A DNA stretch of 35,951 nt, from NCBI GenBank assembly GCA_027312165.1, contig DAICXN010000005.1, positions 1-35,951 of the forward strand. The letters are read 5' to 3'. The translations under genes were made by a program, and so were the position numbers. Positions 30,694-35,951 of the stretch are shown here, one piece after another. Within the stretch, counting starts at the first letter, position 1. The number at the start of each line of letters is the position of its first letter. The notes beneath the pieces were generated by a model, which did no database searches, was not told the DNA's origin, and saw only the letters and a list, made by a program, of their open reading frames with translations. The DNA is from Candidatus Saccharimonadota bacterium (GTDB taxonomy: Bacteria; Patescibacteriota; Saccharimonadia; Saccharimonadales; Saccharimonadaceae).

Positions 30694-32277
30694 ATGGGCA
30701 AAAAGAAATTTATTTTTGTGACAGGAGGGGTCCTGTCTGGTGTCGGAAAGGGAATTACCGCAGCCAGCATTGGTGCAGTCTTGCAGGCTAAGGGAGTCAA
30801 AGTTTCCGTTCAAAAGTGTGACCCGTATCTCAACGTAGATGCGGGTCTTTTGAATCCTAAAGAGCACGGTGAGTGTTTTGTTACCAAGGACGGAGCAGAG
30901 ACCGACCTGGACCTCGGACACTACGAGAGGTTTCTTGACCAGGAGCTAACTCGCAAGAACACAACCTTGTCGGGCCGATTGCTGAGAGATTTGATTGCTG
31001 ACGAGAGAGCTGGTAAGTTCGGCGGCCAAACCGTTCAATTGGTGCCTCACCTAACCGATGCGATCAAGCGCGCCATTCATGAGGCCGCCGAGGGTGAAAT
31101 TCATATCGTAGAAATCGGTGGCACGGTTGGAGACTTTGAGGGATTGAGTTTTATTGAAGCAATCCGAGAATTCTCTCAGGAAGTTGGCCGTGAAAACTGT
31201 TTGTTTGTCCACGTGGTTTATGTGCCGTTTTTGGAGACGAGTCAGGAGTATAAGACCAAGCCGGCCCAAAACGCCTTGGCAGATCTGCGGGGCTTTGGAA
31301 TTATGCCTGATGTAGTTGGGGTTAGAACCGAAGGCAAGGCGCGACCGCCAAAAAGCGTTGGTGAAAAAATCGCTATCTCTAGTGGCGTCCGTCGCGGCGG
31401 AATTATCATGATGCCAAATGTCGATACGGTCTACGAGGTGCCGCTAACGGTTCACCGCGATCTTGGACCGCTTTTGAGTGAGTTTTCGGGTAGCCGAGTC
31501 GAGCCTGATCTTAAGCAGTGGCGACGGCTGGCTGAACGAGATAAGGCCGAGTACTCGCGAGAGGTGACTATCGGCTTAGTGGCCAAGTATACCGACAACG
31601 CTGATACCTATCTGTCGGTGACCGAGGCACTGAAGTCAGCCGCCTGGGCGCGTAAGAGCGAGGTTACAATATATTGGATTAATGCCGAGGAAGCGACCGA
31701 TGAGAATTTTGCGGCCGTCGATGGTATCTTGGTGCCGGGCGGATTTGGCGAGCGCGGTGTTGAGGGCAAAGTAGCTGCTGCTGATTACTGCTTGCGGCAG
31801 AACAAGCCTTATTTGGGTATTTGTCTGGGGTTACAGACGGCTGTAATTGCCGCAGCAAGACGAGGTGGTATTAAGCGAGCCAACAGTGAAGAGTTTGGTG
31901 CCGAGCCTGGTAAGAACGTAATTTATTTGATGAATGGTCAGGAGGGTAAGCAGTCAACTGGCGGGACGATGCGCCTTGGCGACTACGAGGCTGAGTTAGC
32001 TAAGGGTTCGCTAGCGGCTGAGCTATATGGCAAGACAGAGGTGGTTGAGCGGCACCGTCACCGTTACGAAGTTAACGAGAGATATCTCGGCGAGATGAAG
32101 CGAGGCGGCTTGGTTGTCTCCGGGGCATCGCCCGACGGATCACTGGTAGAGTTTGTTGAAAGTCCAGATAGCGATTTCTTCATCGCCACTCAAGCCCATC
32201 CAGAATTTAAAAGCCGACCTTTTCGGCCGCATCCACTATTTTTAGGTTTGATTGACGCTGCCTTAAAGGCGAAGTAG
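30694..32277 (+). CDS. pyrG: CTP synthase
   Basis: Makes CTP from UTP, ATP and glutamine; 527 residues. The synthetase domain has KKKFIFVTGGVLSGVGKG, QKCDPYLNVDAG and EHGECFVTKDGAETDLDLGHYERF. The C-terminal glutaminase domain has the nucleophile in GICLGLQ, with the late His/Glu in QAHPEFKSRP. The start at 30694 fits the family and follows GGAGGGGA; an in-frame ATG at 30676 overlaps that site. CTP feeds RNA, lipid and, through NrdA, dCTP synthesis. The paired boxes upstream suggest coordination with RNR. Confidence 0.97.
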   Translation: MGKKKFIFVTGGVLSGVGKGITAASIGAVLQAKGVKVSVQKCDPYLNVDAGLLNPKEHGECFVTKDGAETDLDLGHYERFLDQELTRKNTTLSGRLLRDLIADERAGKFGGQTVQLVPHLTDAIKRAIHEAAEGEIHIVEIGGTVGDFEGLSFIEAIREFSQEVGRENCLFVHVVYVPFLETSQEYKTKPAQNALADLRGFGIMPDVVGVRTEGKARPPKSVGEKIAISSGVRRGGIIMMPNVDTVYEVPLTVHRDLGPLLSEFSGSRVEPDLKQWRRLAERDKAEYSREVTIGLVAKYTDNADTYLSVTEALKSAAWARKSEVTIYWINAEEATDENFAAVDGILVPGGFGERGVEGKVAAADYCLRQNKPYLGICLGLQTAVIAAARRGGIKRANSEEFGAEPGKNVIYLMNGQEGKQSTGGTMRLGDYEAELAKGSLAAELYGKTEVVERHRHRYEVNERYLGEMKRGGLVVSGASPDGSLVEFVESPDSDFFIATQAHPEFKSRPFRPHPLFLGLIDAALKAK

Positions 32278-32290
32278 CTGAGCTACTATA

Positions 32291-32319
32291 TTGACAAAAA
32301 GTACAACTTGTGCTAATAT
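32291..32319 (+). promoter_or_regulatory. Strong promoter TTGACA-17-TAATAT with TGC extension
   Basis: TTGACA (32291-32296), a 17-base spacer ending CTTGTGC, and TAATAT (32314-32319). Compared with 6586-6614 the two end elements and the extension are identical and the spacer differs at few positions. It drives the 48-residue gene. Confidence 0.8.
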
Positions 32320-32356
32320 TTGAATATAGTTAGATAAAACAAAAAGGATATGAAAA

Positions 32357-32503
32357 ATGGCCGAAGACAAGAAAACCCCCAAACACCAAGACAATGACCT
32401 AACTCGTGACGACGTTAGAGCTTTAAGTTACGTGCTCGAACACGTTCGCGGCTCGAGTCCAAGCTCAATGCTGCCGCTTTCGATCGAGGATGTCGAGGCC
32501 TAG
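32357..32503 (+). CDS. 48-aa highly charged small protein
   Basis: A 48-codon frame with AAGGA 8 bases before its ATG and a near-consensus promoter. The product starts MAEDKKTPKHQDND, continues with a helix (RDDVRALSYVLEHVRG) and ends in an acidic tail LPLSIEDVEA. No cysteine, signal or membrane segment. I do not recognise it. The strong promoter, shared with the exported 111-residue protein, argues for an abundant product rather than a chance frame. It lies between pyrG and argS; its own terminator is not evident. Confidence 0.6.
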   Translation: MAEDKKTPKHQDNDLTRDDVRALSYVLEHVRGSSPSSMLPLSIEDVEA

Positions 32504-32552
32504 GCTTAATCACTCGGCCAAGTAGTCCGACTGATGGTATAATCAGATTTAT

Positions 32553-34184
32553 ATGCAGAGGCAAATCGAGCAAATTATCAGCAGTCGTTTTGGTGTTGAA
32601 ACCGGGGTGGTTTTGACGCGCCCAGAGCCACAGTTCGGTGACTTTGCGACAAATGTTGCCCTGCAACTAGCTAAGCCACTCGGAAAAAATCCCCGCCAAA
32701 TCGCCGAGGAAATCGCTGAAAGCTTACGAGAAAGTGGCGAGTTCAGTGAAGTCAGTGTGGCTGGACCGGGCTTTATTAATTTACGAGTCGGTGATCAGGC
32801 TCTCGTTGAGTCGGCCAGGCGAGAGATAGAGAGAGTCCGCCTGGGTCAGCGCGTGGTGATCGAAACTAACAACCCAAATCCGTTCAAGGCGCTTCACATA
32901 GGACACGCCTTTAACGCAATTATTGCCGATACGATGGCAAATCTACTAGAGGTTGATGGTGCTGATGTTCACCGTGTTAGCTATCACGGTGACGTCGGCG
33001 CGCATGTCGGTAAGAGTATGTATAGCTTGCTAAAGTTTGTCGATGGCGACATCGGGAGGCTTGAGCAAATTGCGCCCGAAGACCGCAACACCTTCATGAG
33101 TCAGATGTATGCGGAAGGCGCCAAGGCTTACCGCGAAGACGAAGTAGCTCGTGAAGAAATTGTTCAGCTGGCTCGCCAGTCTTTTGTCTTGAACGATGAG
33201 CTTTACCGCCAGGTTTATACCATTTGTAAAAGATGGAGCTTTGATGAAATTGACCGCGTGATGAGACGCATCGGCAATCAGCCAATCGAAAAGCGATACC
33301 TCGAGAGTCAGGCAGATATAAAAGGCGTGCCAATAGTGCAAACAAACGTGCCGGGTGTTTTTAGAAAGAGTGAAGGGGCGTTGATTTTCCCTGGCAGCCA
33401 GTACGGTAGTTTTGATAACGCCTTCGTAACATCTCAGGGCCTGGGTCTTTACGGGGCCCGCGATCTCGGGTTGATGATGCTCAAGCACGATGACTTTCAA
33501 GCTGATAAGAGCTATATTGTCACCGCCGAAGAGCAACGGGATTATTTCAAGGGTGTAATTAAAGCGGCTGAACTGTGTCTACCGGAGCTAAAGGACGTAA
33601 CAGTTAATATATCAACAGGCACAGTTAAGCTGACAACTGGCAAAATGAGTTCGCGCGACGGTGACGTGGTGCAGATCAATTGGCTATTTGACCAAGTGGC
33701 AGAAGCAATCAGAAGCCGTGGTGGCGAGCCGAACCCTGATGTTGTGTCTGGTGCGCTACGCTATCAATTCTTAAGGGTGCGAGTTGGTTCTGACGTAGTG
33801 TTTGATGTTAATGATGCAGTTAGCTTGACGGGCAACTCCGGTCCGTACCTGCAGTACGCACACGCCAGGGCTAGCTCAATTCTTCGCAAAGCGACTGTAG
33901 AGGCTTCGCAGGAGCTAGGCGGCCTGGATGAATCGGAGCGTGCGTTGATGGTAAAGCTGGGTCAGTACGCTGAGATCGTTGAGGTGTCGGCACGTGAATT
34001 GATGCCACATCATCTGTGTGTTTATCTATATGAATTAGCTCAGCAGTTCAATCAGTTTTATGAGAAATCACGGATAATCGGCGATGATCGTGAGGCTTTG
34101 CGCCTTGGGGTGGTTGAAATCTATCGAGATACTTTGGCGAGTGGGCTGAAGGTTCTGGGCATAATCGCGCCAGATGAGTTGTAA
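32553..34184 (+). CDS. argS: Arginyl-tRNA synthetase
   Basis: Class Ia enzyme charging tRNA-Arg, 543 residues. The N-terminal Add-1 domain (FGDFATNVALQLAK, GPGFINLRV) is followed by the catalytic core with the HIGH motif (FKALHIGHAFNA), the GDVGAHVGK segment, a KMSKS-like motif GKMSSRDGDVV, and the C-terminal anticodon-binding helices (GPYLQYAHARASSILRK, LYELAQQFNQFYE, RIIGDDREALRL). The TATAAT at 32538-32543 is 9 bases before the ATG, so the leader is two or three bases at most. Its substrate tRNA-Arg(GCG) is in this window. Confidence 0.96.
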   Translation: MQRQIEQIISSRFGVETGVVLTRPEPQFGDFATNVALQLAKPLGKNPRQIAEEIAESLRESGEFSEVSVAGPGFINLRVGDQALVESARREIERVRLGQRVVIETNNPNPFKALHIGHAFNAIIADTMANLLEVDGADVHRVSYHGDVGAHVGKSMYSLLKFVDGDIGRLEQIAPEDRNTFMSQMYAEGAKAYREDEVAREEIVQLARQSFVLNDELYRQVYTICKRWSFDEIDRVMRRIGNQPIEKRYLESQADIKGVPIVQTNVPGVFRKSEGALIFPGSQYGSFDNAFVTSQGLGLYGARDLGLMMLKHDDFQADKSYIVTAEEQRDYFKGVIKAAELCLPELKDVTVNISTGTVKLTTGKMSSRDGDVVQINWLFDQVAEAIRSRGGEPNPDVVSGALRYQFLRVRVGSDVVFDVNDAVSLTGNSGPYLQYAHARASSILRKATVEASQELGGLDESERALMVKLGQYAEIVEVSARELMPHHLCVYLYELAQQFNQFYEKSRIIGDDREALRLGVVEIYRDTLASGLKVLGIIAPDEL

Positions 34185-34250
34185 AATACATAATTTTATT
34201 ATATAGTGCAGTTATCGCTTTGTCGTAGCCTAATGGCGGGCTACAGCGAT
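34179..34250 (+). promoter_or_regulatory. Promoter and 5' leader hairpin of the 122-residue gene
   Basis: TTGTAA (34179-34184, overlapping the argS stop), 17 bases, TATAGT (34202-34207). The leader then folds: ATCGCT (34214-34219) with AGCGAT (34245-34250), and GTAGCC (34225-34230) with GGCTAC (34239-34244), leaving a 5-base bulge. The stem ends 4 bases before the Shine-Dalgarno region, so it may affect translation or RNA stability. Confidence 0.5.
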
Positions 34251-34270
34251 TACAGGGGAGGGAGACAGTT

Positions 34271-34639
34271 GTGTCTTCTCGGTACGTCACTCTGCCAATC
34301 TGGGACAAGGCCACTGAATATGAGCGCCGCATGGTTCTCTCGTTCTTGTGCGCCCACATCAAGGCTCAGCTAGGCCAGGGGCAACATGCCTTTGGTTCGG
34401 TTGACGAGATGATGGGCCGGCTGAGCATCGAGCGCGTCGAATGGCAAAGTGTCAGCGTTCGAAACCTGGATCAGGGGCGAGTGCGCAGTGGCAAGATCGG
34501 AAAGGATCCAATCATGTTCGCCAGCAAGCGGATGTTGGGCAGGCTGCTTCATCAGCTCTGCACCGTCCGAGTTCAGCAGAATCCATGGGTCAGCGTGACC
34601 AAGGAGGGTCAGCCGCGACTCCTGCTGATTGTCCGATAA
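34271..34639 (+). CDS. Unknown 122-residue protein, GC-rich orphan
   Basis: A soluble, basic protein that I do not recognise. It starts with GTG behind GGGAGGGAGA. The sequence is rich in Arg, Gln and Met, has two cysteines (LCAHIK and LCTVRV) and appears to be alpha/beta with a final strand PRLLLIVR. Hand counts of two 60-base lines give about 62% G+C, clearly above flanking argS and mscL-like genes, and codons end in G or C. With its own promoter, leader hairpin and GC-rich 3' hairpin it resembles a self-contained acquired cassette, like the gene at 18611-18958. Confidence 0.6.
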   Translation: MSSRYVTLPIWDKATEYERRMVLSFLCAHIKAQLGQGQHAFGSVDEMMGRLSIERVEWQSVSVRNLDQGRVRSGKIGKDPIMFASKRMLGRLLHQLCTVRVQQNPWVSVTKEGQPRLLLIVR

Positions 34640-34645
34640 CCCCTT

Positions 34646-34677
34646 GGTCGGAGCGGCTTTAGTTAGCCGCTCCGACC
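34646..34677 (+). terminator. Perfect 13-bp GC-rich hairpin after the 122-residue gene
   Basis: GGTCGGAGCGGCT (34646-34658) and AGCCGCTCCGACC (34665-34677) pair perfectly over TTAGTT. It begins 6 bases after the stop codon. No T-tract follows, so termination is likely but not certain; 3' end protection is the alternative. Confidence 0.6.
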
Positions 34678-34731
34678 TCACAACAACATATTTGTTCATG
34701 ATATAATTTTGTTTATTGATCAGGAGGGTAT

Positions 34732-35067
34732 ATGAGTCAGAAGAAAACACGTTTTAGTGGCTTTGTAGATTTTATTCGAACCCAGGGTGTCGTTGGCTTG
34801 GCAGTTGGTTTGGCTATCGGTACCGCTGCGGGTGATACCGTGAAAAAACTTGTTCAAGCATTTATTGACCCAATAGTCCAGCTGATCGTTGGCTCACAAG
34901 AGGGCCTGCAGGCGGCGTCATTTACTGTTGAAATCGGTAACCGACAGGGTGAATTTATGTACGGGGCGTTTATTAGCTCGTTAATAACACTGATCGCTGT
35001 TGCTTTGGTGGTTTATGTGGTGGTGCATGTTCTAAAGCTCGACAAGCTTGATAAGAAAAAAGATTAG
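34732..35067 (+). CDS. mscL: MscL-family large-conductance mechanosensitive channel
   Basis: A 111-residue channel subunit that opens under membrane tension to release solutes in osmotic downshock. The amphipathic N-terminus and first helix (FVDFIRTQGVVGLAVGLAIG, about 11-32) carry the small-residue Gly/Ala pattern of the MscL pore. The second helix is at about 78-100, followed by a charged tail KLDKLDKKKD. The periplasmic loop is short. AGGAGG lies 5 bases before the ATG, with TATAAT some 25 bases upstream. Its stop is 2 bases from that of convergent pyrH. Confidence 0.85.
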   Translation: MSQKKTRFSGFVDFIRTQGVVGLAVGLAIGTAAGDTVKKLVQAFIDPIVQLIVGSQEGLQAASFTVEIGNRQGEFMYGAFISSLITLIAVALVVYVVVHVLKLDKLDKKKD

Positions 35068-35069
35068 AA

Positions 35070-35774
35070 TTAAGAAATTAAAGTTCCGACAGCCTCACCG
35101 CTAGCGGCCCGTTTGATGTTGCCGTCGGTTAAAAGATCGCAGATGATGACTGGTTTGTGCTCATCCATTGCAACACCAATAGCGGCGTTATCCATAACGC
35201 TTATAGTTGGACTTGAGAGGGCCTCTTGGTAGGATAACTTGTCATACTTTACTGCATCAGTGTGTTTAGTTGGGTCTTTGTCGTAGACGCCATCAACTTT
35301 GGTTGTTTTGATGACGACATCGCAGTTCATTTCTTGAGCTAGATTGAGGGCCGCTGTGTCGGTGGTCAGAAAGGGCCGACCAATACCACCACCAATTACC
35401 ACGACTCGGTTTTTTTCTAGATGAGAAAGAGCTCGTCGAAAAGTGTATTGGTCAATAAACTGATCAATTTTGACGCTTGATAGGGCACGGGTCGATAAGT
35501 TGGCGCTATTAAAAATATCGCTTAAGGCGATAGAGTTCATAAGGGTTGAGAGCATGCCGATATTGTGGGCCGAAACTGGCTGGATGCCGTCACCAGCTAT
35601 CTGGCTGCCGCGGACGTAGTTGCCGCCGCCGACCATGATCACCACTTGGATACCATCAGCAATTACCGGTTTAATCTGCTCGGCGATCCAGTGAGCTCGC
35701 TCGCGGTCAAAACCGCTGTCGTATTGACCCTGAAGTTGCTCGCCTGAGAGTTTGAGAAGGATGCGTTTGTACAT
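35070..35774 (-). CDS. pyrH: UMP kinase
   Basis: Bacterial hexameric UMP kinase of the amino-acid kinase family, making UDP from UMP and ATP. The 234-residue protein has the start YKRILLKLSGEQL, GGGNYVRG, the IGGGIGRPFLTTDTAA segment, KTTKVDGVYDKDP and VMDNAAIGVA. The start is placed at MYKRI because TATACT (35781-35786) lies 6 bases before that ATG; the open frame extends 11 codons further but through the promoter. Thus it is leaderless. It supplies UDP for CTP (pyrG) and nucleotide sugars. Confidence 0.95.
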   Translation of the reverse strand: MYKRILLKLSGEQLQGQYDSGFDRERAHWIAEQIKPVIADGIQVVIMVGGGNYVRGSQIAGDGIQPVSAHNIGMLSTLMNSIALSDIFNSANLSTRALSSVKIDQFIDQYTFRRALSHLEKNRVVVIGGGIGRPFLTTDTAALNLAQEMNCDVVIKTTKVDGVYDKDPTKHTDAVKYDKLSYQEALSSPTISVMDNAAIGVAMDEHKPVIICDLLTDGNIKRAASGEAVGTLIS

Positions 35775-35812
35775 AAGGTCAGTATAGCAGGGAATTGTTA
35801 TTGACATGAAAA

Positions 35813-35873
35813 TAGACGAGTTTTCGGGAGGGTCACCGTGATATGGATTTTTCCCATCTACTCTGCTCGTCTA
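35813..35873. repeat. Inverted repeat near the window end
   Basis: TAGACGAG (35813-35820) and CTCGTCTA (35866-35873) enclose 45 bases, with A- and T-rich edges outside. It may be a terminator or part of a small RNA or leader for a gene beyond the edge. In the final 177 bases I see no open frame worth calling. Confidence 0.35.
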
Positions 35874-35951
35874 ATTTTTCAAGGCACTTGCTGTGAGGGG
35901 GAAGTCTCCTAATCTGTCTAGTGCTTGAATGGATTGCTAGTGCACCACCAT

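Noticed and set aside
34732-35067. Treating the MscL-like gene as a sixth VirB2-like pilin because of its two helices
   Set aside because: It lacks the pilin loop, and its first helix and N-terminus follow the MscL pattern.
35775-35807. Upstream start for UMP kinase
   Set aside because: It crosses the TATACT -10 box; the family N-terminus begins at MYKRI.

Overview
The window looks like a chromosomal segment of a small-genome bacterium of the Candidate Phyla Radiation (Patescibacteria), most likely a Saccharibacterium (TM7). This is an inference from gene content and style, not from a marker phylogeny. The signs are: several VirB2/TrbC-like mini-pilins, a type IV prepilin and ComF; MurE-like and MurF-like ligases without the usual N-terminal domain; a FemAB-type aminoacyltransferase; a fused-type PGI/PMI sugar isomerase; very tight or overlapping convergent genes; and many genes whose -10 box lies only 5-7 bases before the ATG (leaderless mRNA). 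UGA is used as an ordinary stop, so the recoded UGA of Gracilibacteria/SR1 does not apply.

Layout. 1-1490: four tandem VirB2-like pilins and a terminator. 1529-4650: small heat-shock protein, ComF, then a minus-strand operon of SGNH hydrolase, HIT protein and RlmH. 4668-6535: four tRNAs (Ser-CGA, Arg-GCG, Ser-GCT, Ser-TGA), a membrane protein and a fifth VirB2-like pilin. 6586-16400: an exported unknown protein, a minus-strand tsaD-fem-valS group, two Mur ligases around thymidine kinase, a PRTase-like protein and an unknown protein. 16449-18500: CIRCE-controlled groES-groEL. 18550-24500: an unknown GC-rich gene, a YfiH-type protein, a type IV pilin set between a complete gene and a broken copy of its 3' end, PGI/PMI, and a MacB-type ABC exporter. 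24627-29980: tRNA-Ser(GGA), an unknown gene and the ribonucleotide reductase region. 29981-35951: a small membrane protein, MsrB, CTP synthase, a 48-residue small protein, ArgRS, a GC-rich unknown gene, an MscL-like channel and UMP kinase.

The most interesting region is the ribonucleotide reductase (RNR) locus. NrdB is class Ic: Phe replaces the radical Tyr and Glu is the first metal ligand. NrdA has exactly three cysteines, all catalytic, and lacks the C-terminal cysteine pair that normally re-reduces the active site. Downstream lies a separate 57-residue gene ending in Cys-Glu-Gly-Cys-Gln, which looks like a detached NrdA tail. Its promoter carries a near-perfect NrdR-type palindrome, and related paired boxes precede nrdA and pyrG. 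My hypothesis is an RNR whose redox tail works in trans as a microprotein. Two further unknown small ORFs (74 and 40 aa) sit between nrdA and nrdB.

Genes work together in recognisable groups: nucleotide supply (nrdA/nrdB, tdk, pyrG, pyrH), envelope building (mur genes, fem, PGI/PMI), protein quality control (hsp20, groES/EL, msrB), translation (valS, argS, tsaD, rlmH, tRNAs) and surface or DNA-uptake structures (pilins, comF).
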